Notes: generated by a model not told the origin, from the sequence alone. A stretch of 64,000 nt of DNA from Virgibacillus sp. MSP4-1 (GCF_010092505.1 NZ_CP048021.1:806001-870000), one strand, 5' to 3'. Shown: positions 8,328 to 18,108, counted from the stretch's first letter. Program-made: numbers and translations.

Positions 8328-9235
8328 GTGAACATTCTTATACAGTAACAGAGGCAGAACAAGATGAACGTATTGACAAGGTTTTAACGAAGATCAATGA
8401 TAAAGCTTCCAGATCGCAGGTGCAATCATGGGTTAAGGATCAGCTTGTGACAGTCAATCATCAAAAGGTGAAAAGCAATTATAAATGTCAGGCAGGGGAT
8501 GAGATTACCTGGACCATTCCTGAACCTGAACCGCTTGATATAAGAGCAGAGAATCTTCCTATTGATATTGTCTATGAGGATGCGGATGTGCTGGTCGTTA
8601 ATAAACCAAAAGGCATGGTGGTCCATCCTTCTGCGGGTCACACAACCGGAACATTGGTCAATGCCGTACTCTACCATTGTGATGATCTATCAGGTATAAA
8701 TGGAGTGATGAGACCCGGGATTGTCCATCGCATTGATAAGGACACAAGCGGACTGCTCATGGTGGCGAAAAATGACCAGGCTCATATGGGTCTGGCAGAT
8801 CAACTGGCAAAAAAAACCATTAAACGGAAATATGAAGCCATCATTCATGGAGTGCTGGAGCATGATATGGGTACAATTGATGCTCCAATTGGTCGAGATC
8901 CCAATGACCGTCAAAGGATGGCTGTTGTGGATAAAGGGAAGGACGCCGTTACTCATTTCCACGTGCTGGACCGTTTTTCGGAATTCAGTCATGTTGAATG
9001 TGAGCTCGAAACCGGGAGAACCCATCAGATACGGGTACATTTCAGGTATATTGGTTATCCTTTGGCCGGTGATCCTAAATATGGTCCACGCAAAACATTG
9101 GATATAAATGGACAGGCCCTTCATGCAGGAAAACTTGGGTTTGAGCATCCCAAAACGAAAGAATGGCTTGAGTTTCAAGCAGATCCACCTGATGACTTTC
9201 AGCAACTGCTGAAGGAGTTAAGAATCCGTAGTTGA
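8324..9235 (+). CDS. ylyB: RluD-family 23S rRNA pseudouridine synthase (YlyB)
   Basis: A 303-residue pseudouridine synthase of the RluA/RluD family. An N-terminal S4 RNA-binding domain (about 13-75) is followed by the catalytic domain with the signature [16 protein letters not shown], whose Asp is the nucleophile, and the RTHQIRVHF motif near residue 230. By homology it modifies helix-loop 69 of 23S rRNA, but the exact target is not readable from sequence. It is translationally coupled to lspA by an ATGA overlap. The pyrR promoter -35 box overlaps its stop. Confidence 0.92.
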   Translation: MSEHSYTVTEAEQDERIDKVLTKINDKASRSQVQSWVKDQLVTVNHQKVKSNYKCQAGDEITWTIPEPEPLDIRAENLPIDIVYEDADVLVVNKPKGMVVHPSAGHTTGTLVNAVLYHCDDLSGINGVMRPGIVHRIDKDTSGLLMVAKNDQAHMGLADQLAKKTIKRKYEAIIHGVLEHDMGTIDAPIGRDPNDRQRMAVVDKGKDAVTHFHVLDRFSEFSHVECELETGRTHQIRVHFRYIGYPLAGDPKYGPRKTLDINGQALHAGKLGFEHPKTKEWLEFQADPPDDFQQLLKELRIRS

Positions 9236-9260
9236 CAGGTGCTGCGGATTCTGTAATAAT
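9232..9260 (+). promoter_or_regulatory. Promoter for pyrR-pyrP
   Basis: TTGACA at 9232-9237 is followed after 17 bases by AATAAT at 9255-9260, with an extending TG at 9252-9253. The -35 box overlaps the stop codon of the rluD-type gene. Confidence 0.8.
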
Positions 9261-9281
9261 TAATTTTGAAAATATGAATGA

Positions 9282-9981
<700 letters not shown>

Positions 9982-10010
9982 GAAAGTACGAATTGAATAT
10001 CGAATGGAGG

Positions 10011-10114
10011 ACCTTTAAATGAGTCCAGAGAGGCTGCAGAAGGTCGCAAAATGATTGGCGTAACTAAGTATGGTTACGTATACCTCTTTGCGACTTGTGC
10101 AAAGAGGTTTTTTT
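10011..10114 (+). promoter_or_regulatory. PyrR-dependent attenuator between pyrR and pyrP
   Basis: The PyrR-binding hairpin has core GAGTCCAGAGAGGCTGCAGA (10021-10040), closed by ACCTT (10011-10015) with AAGGT (10040-10044). The terminator pairs CCTCTTTGC (10083-10091) with GCAAAGAGG (10099-10107), followed by seven T. The architecture matches the one ahead of pyrR. Confidence 0.92.
10019..10054 (+). CDS. Possible 11-codon leader peptide across the PyrR-binding site
   Basis: ATG 10019 opens MSPERLQKVAK and stops at TGA 10052-10054. A good ribosome binding site, GGAGG at 10006-10010, lies eight bases upstream. The frame spans the whole PyrR-binding loop, so ribosomes on it would block PyrR binding. 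There is no equivalent in the leader ahead of pyrR, so this may be coincidence. Whether it is translated cannot be told from sequence. Confidence 0.3.
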   Translation: MSPERLQKVAK

Positions 10115-10139
10115 AATGATAAAAAGGGAGAGTGTTTAT

Positions 10140-11510
10140 ATGAGAAACGAAAACATGGTTATGGATGTAAGAGATATACCAAAGAAAAGCAGATGGTTCA
10201 TATTAAGCCTTCAGCACTTATTTGCCATGTTTGGCGCTACCATTTTAGTGCCCCTTCTAACCGAAATGTCTCAGTCGGCAGCTTTAGTTTCCAGCGGATT
10301 AGGTACATTAGCTTATCTATTCATCACGAAAGGAAGGATACCTGCTTATCTCGGTTCAAGTTTTGCCTTTATTACTCCTATAACACTGGCGGATGCTGCT
10401 TATGGAATGCCGGGAGTAATGGTGGGGAGTTTTCTGGCCGGAGTTGTTTATGGACTGATTTCCGTATTTATTCGTATACTCGGAACCAAATGGTTAATGA
10501 ATATATTACCTCCTGTTGTAGTCGGCCCCATAATCATTGTCATTGGACTTGGTCTTGCTCCTACAGCCGTAGATATGGCCATGAATGTCAATGGTGAATA
10601 CAGCTCTGCACATTTTACAGTAGCACTTGCAGCATTAGGAATTACGATTTTAGCGACGATGTTTTTTAAAGGCTTCTTCGGCTTAATTCCGATTTTAATA
10701 GGAATTATTGGAGGATATGTCTTCGCCCTGACTCAGGGAATTGTCAATACAGAGGCGTTAAGCCAGCATTGGAATGAATTGGTGAACAGTGGTTCAATTG
10801 CCGGATTTTTTGCAGCCTTCTTTCAAGTACCTGACTTCACGGTACCATTTAGAGATTACAATCCTTTAGAAGTTGTCAATGCAGGAATTTTCTGGATTAT
10901 GGTCCCTATTGCTCTTGTGACAGTAGCGGAGCATATTGGTGATCAGATGGTTTTATCCAAAGTAGCCGGACGTAATTTTCTTGAAAAGCCGGGGCTGCAT
11001 CGCTCCATTATGGGAGATGGTGTGGCAACGATGATCGCTTCCTTCCTTGGAGGACCACCAAATACTACTTACGGGGAAAATATTGGTGTCCTGGCCATAA
11101 CACGTGTATTCAGTGTGTTTGTTATAGGGGGAGCCGCCGTTATTGCTATTCTTTTCGGTTTTACGACCAGTATTGTCCTTTTAATCGAATCCATTCCTGC
11201 TGCAGTAATGGGAGGAGTCTCCATTCTATTGTTTGGGATTATCGCTTCAAGCGGTCTTCGCATGTTAGTTGATAATCAAGTGGATTTAGGTGAAAAAAGA
11301 AATTTAATTATTTCTTCTGTAATCCTTGTCCTGGGAATTGGTGGAGCTTATATACAGGTAAATGAAAACCTGCAAATCGCAGGCATGGCTCTGTCAGCGA
11401 TTGTCGGAGTTTTATTAAACCTGGTATTACCAGGCAAAGACAAGAGCTTTGGCAACGGAAATATGTTTGAAGCAACAGAAGAAATAACCACAGACAACGA
11501 GGCAGCTTAA
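10140..11510 (+). CDS. pyrP: Uracil permease
   Basis: A 456-residue membrane transporter of the nucleobase:cation symporter-2 (UraA/PyrP) family, with about 14 transmembrane segments and the family motif region around ENIGVLAITRVFS (residues about 313-325). It imports uracil with protons. ATG 10140 follows AAAAAGGGAGAG; an in-frame ATG at 10116 lies at the base of the terminator and is less likely. It sits second in the pyr operon as in B. subtilis, but none of pyrB-pyrE follows. Confidence 0.94.
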   Translation: MRNENMVMDVRDIPKKSRWFILSLQHLFAMFGATILVPLLTEMSQSAALVSSGLGTLAYLFITKGRIPAYLGSSFAFITPITLADAAYGMPGVMVGSFLAGVVYGLISVFIRILGTKWLMNILPPVVVGPIIIVIGLGLAPTAVDMAMNVNGEYSSAHFTVALAALGITILATMFFKGFFGLIPILIGIIGGYVFALTQGIVNTEALSQHWNELVNSGSIAGFFAAFFQVPDFTVPFRDYNPLEVVNAGIFWIMVPIALVTVAEHIGDQMVLSKVAGRNFLEKPGLHRSIMGDGVATMIASFLGGPPNTTYGENIGVLAITRVFSVFVIGGAAVIAILFGFTTSIVLLIESIPAAVMGGVSILLFGIIASSGLRMLVDNQVDLGEKRNLIISSVILVLGIGGAYIQVNENLQIAGMALSAIVGVLLNLVLPGKDKSFGNGNMFEATEEITTDNEAA

Positions 11511-11512
11511 TT

Positions 11513-11575
11513 AGAAAAGCGGAGGCCGACCGTTTAGGAGCCGCAGCTGGACAGAGAAAAGCGGAGGCGACCCGA
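11513..11575 (+). repeat. AAAGCGGAGGCGAC-family repeat, collapsed copy
   Basis: Two copies of the 14-mer module (AAAGCGGAGGCCGAC and AAAGCGGAGGCGACC) flank the linker AGGAGCCGCAGCTGGACA. The long hairpin found between these modules at 17.9 and 48.4 kb is missing, so this looks like a deleted form of the same element. It starts three bases after the pyrP stop codon. Confidence 0.7.
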
Positions 11576-11621
11576 AGCAAGAAAGTACCTTTACTGTTGC
11601 GGTGCTAATTCTTAGGCGTAT

Positions 11622-11850
11622 TCCTTAGTGGTCAGGTCATGCTGGATTAGACGAAGACATGAAGGCCAAAAGCAGGTTGGTGATCTTATAAAATGGCCTT
11701 CATTTAGGTGATGAAGGCCATAAAGAGGAAAAATACGGTGTGAAATGGCCTTCATAAAGGGAATGAAGGCCAAATTCAGACAATACGTAAACCAAAATGG
11801 CCCTCATACCACAAATGAATGTGCCAAAGCTGCAGCCGGACAAAAATAGC
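11622..11850 (+). repeat. Repeat unit with three 52-bp-period hairpins
   Basis: The stretch begins with CAGGTCATGCTGGATTAG, nearly the same as the left arm of the repeat at 48396. Arms ATGAAGGCCA start at 11659, 11711 and 11763, and inverted arms TGGCCTTCAT (last one TGGCCCTCAT) at 11694, 11746 and 11798. The period is exactly 52 bp: about 28 bp of conserved palindrome and 24 bp of unrelated sequence. It closes with AGCTGCAGCCGGACA, a variant of the linker seen in the other copies. Nothing codes here; this and the collapsed copy account for most of the 409-base gap after pyrP. Confidence 0.7.
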
Positions 11851-11855
11851 AGTTG

Positions 11856-11885
11856 TTGCATTTTTCCAGATTGGCATTGTACAAT
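11856..11885 (+). promoter_or_regulatory. Possible promoter for the small membrane protein gene
   Basis: TTGCAT at 11856-11861 and TACAAT at 11880-11885 are 18 bases apart, 35 bases upstream of the start at 11920. Confidence 0.45.
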
Positions 11886-11919
11886 AGGTTTCAGAAAATA
11901 GATAAAAGGCTGTGATGTT

Positions 11920-12198
11920 GTGAAAATATCAAAATGGGCCTGGCTCATGATTGGAAATGCAGCACTCGGACTCATTACGTGTTACCTTTATATTCTGTTC
12001 TGGGTCGCCTTTTCCATGGGAGATACAGAATCCATTCTCTCCTGGAAAGCGAGTACCAGCTTTTTGGCAGGAGTTCTGCTATTTGCAGTATGGAACTATT
12101 TTATGATCCGTAACCATGATCATAAATATTGGGGGCACAGTGCTTTTACTTATCTGGCTACGATTCTGTTATTTATTCTCCTGTTCCAAACCTTTTAG
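11920..12198 (+). CDS. Small hydrophobic membrane protein of unknown function
   Basis: I do not recognise this 92-residue protein. It has three likely transmembrane segments (about 7-30, 40-60 and 70-92). A short polar loop between the second and third carries NHDHKYWGH, a His-rich patch that could bind a metal. The start is GTG 11920 with AAAGG at 11905-11909, a rather long spacing. It has its own possible promoter and shares a convergent terminator with rqcH. It stands alone between repeats and rqcH where B. subtilis has the pyr and cys/yln genes. Confidence 0.65.
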   Translation: MKISKWAWLMIGNAALGLITCYLYILFWVAFSMGDTESILSWKASTSFLAGVLLFAVWNYFMIRNHDHKYWGHSAFTYLATILLFILLFQTF

Positions 12199-12233
12199 CA
12201 TCTGTTTTATTAATAGTTGCAAAACATCAGGAT

Positions 12234-12330
12234 GAGGCTTGGGACATAAAATTCGCATGACAGGATATCTTAGCGCATTATACTTCTGTAGCGGCGGCTC
12301 ATACACTTATCATAATTAGAGTTTACCTAT
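12234..12330 (+). repeat. Possible remnant of the GAGGCTTGGGACATAA intergenic repeat
   Basis: GAGGCTTGGGACATAA at 12234-12249 resembles a start sequence I recall from dispersed intergenic elements in several Firmicutes. The closing inverted copy (TTATGTCCCAGCCTC-like) is absent, so this would be a truncated form. No gene is seen between it and the terminator. Confidence 0.3.
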
Positions 12331-12339
12331 GAAATGAAA

Positions 12340-12372
12340 CGAGCATACCCAAAGCGGGTATGCTCGTTTTTT
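12340..12372. terminator. Terminator between convergent genes
   Basis: CGAGCATACCC (12340-12350) pairs perfectly with GGGTATGCTCG (12356-12366), and six T follow on the plus strand. On the minus strand the stem is followed by TTTC, so it may also serve rqcH weakly. Confidence 0.9.
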
Positions 12373-12400
12373 CCATCTTTTGCTCATCCAACCATGAATA

Positions 12401-14113
12401 TTATGTCTGACTTCTTTTCATCTGATTAACCTTTCGCTCATCAGGGGTCACATAAACGGTCTTCTGATGGTCATAGATAACATATCCGGGTTTGGCACCT
12501 GATGGCTTACGTACATGCTTAACCTGTGTATAATCAATCGGAACGGTAGAAGACATTTTTGATTTGCTGTAAAAAGCAGCCAGTTCAGCTGCCTCTTCAA
12601 TGGTCTCCTGACTTGGATTTTGCGTTCGAATAACGACATGGGATCCAGGTATATCCTTGGCGTGCAGCCATATCTCGTCTTTATTGGCCAGTCGATTCGT
12701 TAAATATTCATTTTGTTTATTGTTGCGTCCGACTAGAATGAGTGTACCATCTGCGGCTTCGTATTCATCCAGTTGGGGCTTCTGGTTTTGTTTTTTCTTA
12801 GATTTCTTAGCTCTTTTCCTGATATAACCCTGTTCCTGCAGTTCCTCACGTATTTCCTCTAAATCCTGTTCCCGTGCAGTTTCTAACTGTTGCATTAACT
12901 GCTCTAAATATTGAATTTCGTCTTTGGCCCTGTCTATTTCCGTAGTTACAACCTGTTTTGATTTCTTCAGCTTCTGATAGGTCTGGAATAGACTCTGTGC
13001 ATTTTCACTTGGTGTTTTATTCGGATTCAGTTCAATTTCCAGTTCGGATTGGTCCGGATCGTAGTAATCAACCACCTTAACAACTGTATCCCCTGTTTTC
13101 ACAAGGTGCATATTCGCTGTTAATAACTCCCCGAGCTTCTGATAGTGATCGGCCTCTTCGGCTTTTTTCAACGTCTGCTGATGTTTCTTAATTTTACGTT
13201 TGTTTTTGTCCCGCTCATTTTTCAGGAGTCGGTAAATATCCGCTGTCTGCTGTTTGACCCGGTCCCGTTCAGCTTTTCCCCTGTAGTAGGCATCCAGCAT
13301 TTCGCTGACAGAAGAAAAGGTGATTTGTTCGTTAGGGAGTGAATCAAGTAAAAACACATAAAATTGCTCTTTGCTTCCCTGATAAATGACAGGTGTATAG
13401 TTGTGTTCCCTTAAATCCTTTTGAAACCTCTCAAAAGCCTCCTGGTACTTCTGGGCGGAACCCAGGTGGGCACGGTGCTGTAACTCCTTTGCTATCATTG
13501 GAGAAATCCCCATTAAAGTATGAACCATTTGCTGATCCAGCTTTCCTTGATTAAAATCCAGTTTTTTTATAAATCTTTCACCATCAATTTCTAATGGGTG
13601 AAGCTTATTCTGCTCAGGAGGAAAGACATAGGGCTGTCCTGGTAATATCGTACGATGACGGTTCTGAGCAGGTGAAATATGCTTCATGCTGTCTAAAATC
13701 ACTTTTTTATCGTCATCCACCAGCATGATATTGCTATGTTTGCCCATGATTTCCACCATAAGAGTTTTGCTTGTTATGTCCCCAATTTCATCCTTACTGT
13801 AAATCCGAAAGGCTATGATACGCTCCATGTTTATTTGTTCAATCTTCTCAATAAATCCACCTGCCAGATACTTTCTTAACAGCATACAGAACATTGGTGG
13901 TTCCTTAGGATTGGTCAGGGATTCACTGGTTAAATGTATACGGGCGTAACTGGGGTGTACAGACAGGAGAAGCTTATGATTTTCTCCGTGGCTACGCACA
14001 GTCATCACTAATTCAGTGCTGGTTGGCTGATAAATTTTCAGTATTCGGCCGCTCGTTAGCTTTGTTGATAATTCATCAACAACGGCTCGTGTTACAACTC
14101 CATCAAATGACAT
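12401..14113 (-). CDS. rqcH: Ribosome quality control factor RqcH (NFACT/Rqc2 family)
   Basis: About 570 residues, homologous to B. subtilis YloA/RqcH, once labelled fibronectin-binding protein. It binds stalled 50S-peptidyl-tRNA and adds C-terminal alanine tails. The N-terminal NFACT-N domain starts MSFDGVVTRAVVDEL. A central Lys/Glu-rich coiled coil (about 285-430) precedes the C-terminal NFACT-R domain with EIWLHAKDIPGSHVVIR. The start is set at the ATG reading MSFDG, with AGGTGATG just upstream; an in-frame ATG and GTG two and three codons earlier are alternatives. It is transcribed against its neighbours. YlmH in the same window acts in the same pathway. Confidence 0.93.
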   Translation of the reverse strand: MSFDGVVTRAVVDELSTKLTSGRILKIYQPTSTELVMTVRSHGENHKLLLSVHPSYARIHLTSESLTNPKEPPMFCMLLRKYLAGGFIEKIEQINMERIIAFRIYSKDEIGDITSKTLMVEIMGKHSNIMLVDDDKKVILDSMKHISPAQNRHRTILPGQPYVFPPEQNKLHPLEIDGERFIKKLDFNQGKLDQQMVHTLMGISPMIAKELQHRAHLGSAQKYQEAFERFQKDLREHNYTPVIYQGSKEQFYVFLLDSLPNEQITFSSVSEMLDAYYRGKAERDRVKQQTADIYRLLKNERDKNKRKIKKHQQTLKKAEEADHYQKLGELLTANMHLVKTGDTVVKVVDYYDPDQSELEIELNPNKTPSENAQSLFQTYQKLKKSKQVVTTEIDRAKDEIQYLEQLMQQLETAREQDLEEIREELQEQGYIRKRAKKSKKKQNQKPQLDEYEAADGTLILVGRNNKQNEYLTNRLANKDEIWLHAKDIPGSHVVIRTQNPSQETIEEAAELAAFYSKSKMSSTVPIDYTQVKHVRKPSGAKPGYVIYDHQKTVYVTPDERKVNQMKRSQT

Positions 14114-14203
14114 CTTCATCACCTCATATCATACAAAGTATAGCATTTTTCAGGGCTTGTCTGAATAGATATACACCAGAAGCTCGGTATGGGGGTAATA
14201 ACC

Positions 14204-16885
14204 GTGAAGTGGTATACGAAAAATCAAAAACAAATAGAAGCATATTTACAGACAAATGCAGGCCATGGACTATCGGAAAAACAAGCACAGGAGCGTTTAA
14301 GACAACACGGTGCAAATGAAATTGCTGAACAGGATACTGTCTCCAGAATCTACTTGTTTGTCCAGCAATTTAAAGATTTTATGGTGCTTGTTTTACTTGG
14401 AGCAACTCTGATCTCTGGTTTACTGGGCGAATATATCGATGCTATTGCCATTATGGCTATTGTTCTTCTAAATGGTCTTTTAGGCTATTTTCAGGAGCAG
14501 AAGGCTGAAAAATCAATGGCAAAATTAAAAGAATTATCCGCTCCGGTTGCCACAGTATTACAAGATGGCGTCTGGGTCAATAAAACAAGTCGTGAAATTG
14601 TTCCCGGGGACATCGTAAAAGTGAAAACAGGCGAGAGAATCAGTGCGGACCTTCGTTTGCTGGATGTAAATGGACTTGAAATAGAGGAATCCGTTTTAAC
14701 CGGGGAATCGATTCCTGCGGTTAAGAATGAAGAGCCTATTCCAAATGAAAATGTTGAGCTTGGCGATCAGCATAATATGGCCTTTTCCGGTACATTAGTG
14801 ACCAGAGGAAGCGGAAGGGGAGTCGTTGTTGCTACTGGAATGTCAACGGCGATGGGACAGATTGCTTCGATGCTGTCTTCCACAGAGCGACTACCAACCC
14901 CTCTCGAGAGAAAGCTTGAGGAACTGGGAAAGATCCTTATTGTCGGTGCCATTCTATTAACTATTGCTGTTGCCCTGTTAGGAATTTATCAGGGACACCC
15001 AATTTATCACATGTTTTTAGCGGGCGTCTCCTTAGCTGTTGCCGCAATCCCTGAAGGACTTCCGGCTATCGTAACGGTTGCGCTGTCCTTAGGGGTACAG
15101 CGGATGATTAAGCGAAAAGCTGTCGTTCGCAAGCTGTCAGCGGTTGAAACTCTGGGGTCAGCATCCGTTGTGTGTTCAGATAAAACGGGTACCCTGACCC
15201 AGAATCAAATGACTGTACAACAGATATATGTACCAAAGCAGCACTATTTTGTTACAGGAAAGGGTTATCACCCTAAAGGAAAGTTCTATCTCAATCGCAA
15301 GAAAGTTGATCCATTAAGCACGAGCGCTTTGAGTCAATTACTGAAGAACACCCTTTTATGCAGCCATGCTGAAATTTTAAAAACGATCGGCCGTGTTCAA
15401 ATTGATGGAGATCCTACTGAAGGTGCATTGGTGGTTGCGGCAGAAAAAGCAGGTTTATCCCGACAAAATCTTCATGGGATAAAAGTCATTCATGAGATTC
15501 CGTTTGATTCGGCCAGGAAGCTTATGACGGTTGTTGTAGAAGACGAAAAAGGGAAAAGGTTTGTTATTTCTAAAGGGGCTCCTGATGTATTGCTAAAACG
15601 GACAAGCTGGATACAGGAGGGGAGTGAAAGACGCCCCTTTACACCTAAAAGGGAAAAGCATATTCATCACATGATGGAAAGAATGACGAATGAAGCTTTG
15701 CGGACAATTGCTGTCTGTGTTAAAGAACTTGACCCTTCAGAAAATGCAAAGGACTTTCAACTGGAAAATCATTTAACCTTTACAGGATTATTTGGTTTGA
15801 TGGATCCACCTCGGGAGGAAGCAGCAGAAGCAATAGAAACCTGCCGACAAGCCGGTGTAAAAACGGTGATGATCACCGGCGATCACGTAAATACGGGACA
15901 GGCAGTTGCCCGACAATTGAACCTGCTCCCCCCTCATGGAAAAGTTTTAGATGGATACCAATTAAGTCAGATGTCCGATGAGGAACTGGAAGCCATTATT
16001 CCTGAGGTGTATGTCTTTGCCCGTGTTTCCCCTGAGCATAAATTAAGAATCGTCAAAGCCTTTCAAAATCGTGGTCATGTTGTAGCCATGACAGGGGATG
16101 GTGTCAATGATGCGCCTGCCATAAAAGCGAGCGATATTGGAATAAGTATGGGAAAAGGCGGGACAGATGTCACAAAGGAAGCCTCCTCGCTTATTTTAAT
16201 GGACGATCATTTTGCGACCATAAAATCTGCCATAGAAGAAGGACGCAATATTTATGAAAATATCAGGAAATTTATCCGTTATCTACTAGCTTCCAATGTA
16301 GGAGAAATTCTTGTGATGCTGTTTGCCATGATGCTTGCTATGCCTCTTCCATTGGTGCCAGTTCAAATTCTATGGGTGAATTTAGTAACAGATGGCCTGC
16401 CTGCACTTGCCTTAGGTCTGGACCAGCCTGAGAAAGATGTAATGAAACGTCCACCTCGAAGCCAGAAGGAAAGTGTATTCGCCAGAGGACTCGGTTTTAA
16501 AATTGTAAGCAGAGGTTTTTTAATTGGTCTGGTCACATTAATCGCCTTTATTTTTGCCTATCAAAAAAGTCCCGATCATTTAGCCTATGCCCAGACGGTA
16601 GCCTTTGTCACTTTAGTAATGGCCCAGCTTATTCATGTATTCGATTGCCGATCGGATTATTCGGTCTTTTCACGTAATCCATTGGGTAATCTTTATCTGG
16701 CAGGAGCAGTGATATCCTCGATTCTGCTTTTACTGGCTGTTATTTATTTTGAACCTCTGCAGCCAATTTTTCATACAGTAGAGTTGCCTCTGACCGAATG
16801 GGTTTATATTCTGGCATTAAGCGCTATACCAACCTTTATCTGGATGCCTTCAGGAAAGGAAAAAAATCATTCGATTCATGGCTGA
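14204..16885 (+). CDS. yloB: P-type calcium-transporting ATPase (YloB type)
   Basis: An 893-residue P2A-type Ca2+ pump. The phosphorylated Asp326 lies in SDKTGTLTQ, the ion-site motif PEGLP is at about 283-287, and the hinge motif [10 protein letters not shown] follows. About ten transmembrane segments are present. In B. subtilis the orthologue YloB is made in sporulation and moves calcium. GTG 14204 has GGGGGT upstream and fits the family's N-terminus; ATG 14189 would add five residues within the binding site. It is divergent from rqcH, with which it shares a short promoter region. Confidence 0.93.
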   Translation: MKWYTKNQKQIEAYLQTNAGHGLSEKQAQERLRQHGANEIAEQDTVSRIYLFVQQFKDFMVLVLLGATLISGLLGEYIDAIAIMAIVLLNGLLGYFQEQKAEKSMAKLKELSAPVATVLQDGVWVNKTSREIVPGDIVKVKTGERISADLRLLDVNGLEIEESVLTGESIPAVKNEEPIPNENVELGDQHNMAFSGTLVTRGSGRGVVVATGMSTAMGQIASMLSSTERLPTPLERKLEELGKILIVGAILLTIAVALLGIYQGHPIYHMFLAGVSLAVAAIPEGLPAIVTVALSLGVQRMIKRKAVVRKLSAVETLGSASVVCSDKTGTLTQNQMTVQQIYVPKQHYFVTGKGYHPKGKFYLNRKKVDPLSTSALSQLLKNTLLCSHAEILKTIGRVQIDGDPTEGALVVAAEKAGLSRQNLHGIKVIHEIPFDSARKLMTVVVEDEKGKRFVISKGAPDVLLKRTSWIQEGSERRPFTPKREKHIHHMMERMTNEALRTIAVCVKELDPSENAKDFQLENHLTFTGLFGLMDPPREEAAEAIETCRQAGVKTVMITGDHVNTGQAVARQLNLLPPHGKVLDGYQLSQMSDEELEAIIPEVYVFARVSPEHKLRIVKAFQNRGHVVAMTGDGVNDAPAIKASDIGISMGKGGTDVTKEASSLILMDDHFATIKSAIEEGRNIYENIRKFIRYLLASNVGEILVMLFAMMLAMPLPLVPVQILWVNLVTDGLPALALGLDQPEKDVMKRPPRSQKESVFARGLGFKIVSRGFLIGLVTLIAFIFAYQKSPDHLAYAQTVAFVTLVMAQLIHVFDCRSDYSVFSRNPLGNLYLAGAVISSILLLLAVIYFEPLQPIFHTVELPLTEWVYILALSAIPTFIWMPSGKEKNHSIHG

Positions 16886-16929
16886 AACGGTGTAATTTGA
16901 CAAATTTATTAGAAATTCCAAGAAAATCA

Positions 16930-16938
16930 TGATAAAAT
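16930..16938 (+). promoter_or_regulatory. Extended -10 element for yloC
   Basis: TGA-TAAAAT is a good extended -10 box about 56 bases ahead of the TTG start. A TTGACA at 16896-16901 is too far (31 bases) to act as its -35. Confidence 0.45.
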
Positions 16939-16994
16939 AATGTATATCGTAGCAATTATCCTATAATTGGTAAGAGAAATGGAAGTGAGAAGTC

Positions 16995-17876
16995 TTGGTT
17001 AAGAGTATGACAGGCTACGGTAGAGAAATCGCTGCAATAGGGGAAACAAGAATTACAGTAGAAGTGCGCACAGTTAATCATCGTTTTTTAGACCTGTCAA
17101 TTAAAATGCCAAAGATGCTTCTGTATATTGAAGAGAAAATGAAGGAACAGGCCAGATTATTCTTTTCACGTGGTCGGATTGATGTCATGGTGTCAATAGA
17201 AGGGGAAGGCCTGGTTAATCGGAACATTAACATTGATTGGGATTTATTGGATCAATATATTGAGAAGCTGTCCTCCATACAGAATCATTATCAGCTGTCC
17301 GGATCTGTTCGTGTACAGGATATTCTGAAGCTTGAGGATGCGTTTTCTATTGTGGAACAGGAAAATACCAGTAGTAATTTTGAAGATGTATTACTCCGCA
17401 CCTGTGATACTGCCTGCAAAAAAGCGTTGGAAATGAGAGAACATGAAGGGAACGCTCTTTATAATGATTTAAAGCAGCGCATTCAATTTGTACAAACGGT
17501 TGTGCAAAGGCTGGAGAAACAGCGGGATATCATAATGGAAGAATATCGTCAGCGCATTCGTCAGAGAATGGAAGAGTACTTGAATGAAGAGCTTCATGAT
17601 GAGCGCAAAATGATGCAGGAGGTGGCCTTGCTGGCTGAAAAGGGGGATATCACAGAAGAAGTTACAAGGCTTTTTAGTCATATCCACCAATTCTTGTCAA
17701 CGTTGGAGCAGGTTGATGAACCAATCGGAAGGAAGCTTGATTTTATTGTCCAGGAAATGCATCGGGAGGTCAATACGATAGGTTCGAAATCAAATGACGG
17801 TGATTTATCACAATGGGTTGTAAGTATTAAAAGTGAAGTCGAAAAGCTTAAAGAACAAATCCAGAATGTTGAATAA
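16995..17876 (+). CDS. yloC: YicC-family endoribonuclease
   Basis: A 293-residue protein of the YicC/YloC family, shown in E. coli and B. subtilis to be an endoribonuclease. The N-terminal signature SMTGYGRE is intact and the C-terminal DUF1732 region (about 205-293) contains EMHREVNTIGSKSND. The start is TTG 16995, placing the conserved MV-SMTG at the N-terminus, with GGAAGTGAG at 16981-16989. It precedes remA-gmk-rpoZ, separated here by a repeat element. Confidence 0.9.
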   Translation: MVKSMTGYGREIAAIGETRITVEVRTVNHRFLDLSIKMPKMLLYIEEKMKEQARLFFSRGRIDVMVSIEGEGLVNRNINIDWDLLDQYIEKLSSIQNHYQLSGSVRVQDILKLEDAFSIVEQENTSSNFEDVLLRTCDTACKKALEMREHEGNALYNDLKQRIQFVQTVVQRLEKQRDIIMEEYRQRIRQRMEEYLNEELHDERKMMQEVALLAEKGDITEEVTRLFSHIHQFLSTLEQVDEPIGRKLDFIVQEMHREVNTIGSKSNDGDLSQWVVSIKSEVEKLKEQIQNVE

Positions 17877-17900
17877 ACCCAAAATATCCTGTATATTTTG

Positions 17901-18043
17901 AAGAAAAACGGAGGCGACCGGTTAGGCCCGACAGCATAAGCAGGATATCCGGAGTGGCCGCTTTTGGCCAAGGAGGGTAATCTGCTTATGACTGCTTGGG
18001 CCTGGGAGCCGCAGCTGGACAAAGAAAAGCGGAGGCGACTGGT
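17901..18043 (+). repeat. AAAGCGGAGGCGAC-family repeat with long hairpin
   Basis: Direct modules ACGGAGGCGACCGGT (left, 17908-17922) and AAAGCGGAGGCGACTGGT (right, 18026-18043) flank a long hairpin. AGGCCC (17924-17929) pairs with GGGCCT (17998-18003); CATAAGCAG (17935-17943) pairs with CTGCTTATG (17982-17990); the inner helix TGGCC (17955-17959) pairs with GGCCA (17966-17970). The linker AGCCGCAGCTGGACA precedes the right module. It lies between yloC and remA and has no T-run, so it is not an ordinary terminator. Confidence 0.75.
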
Positions 18044-18108
18044 CCTTTATTACATAATAAATGTTGCGGTAAGAGACAGAAACGCGTAAATTAGAGGAGG
18101 AACCATAC

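Noticed and set aside
8690-9205. 171-residue minus-strand frame inside the rluD-type gene
   Set aside because: It lies wholly within a well-supported gene and has no family motif.
11641-11826. CRISPR array
   Set aside because: Only three or four units, the repeat centres vary, the 24-bp segments are short for spacers, the repeats are full palindromes, and no cas gene is near. It reads better as a hairpin array.
14023-14319. Reading frame across the rqcH-yloB divergent region
   Set aside because: It is a shadow of the two real genes and lacks a sensible start.
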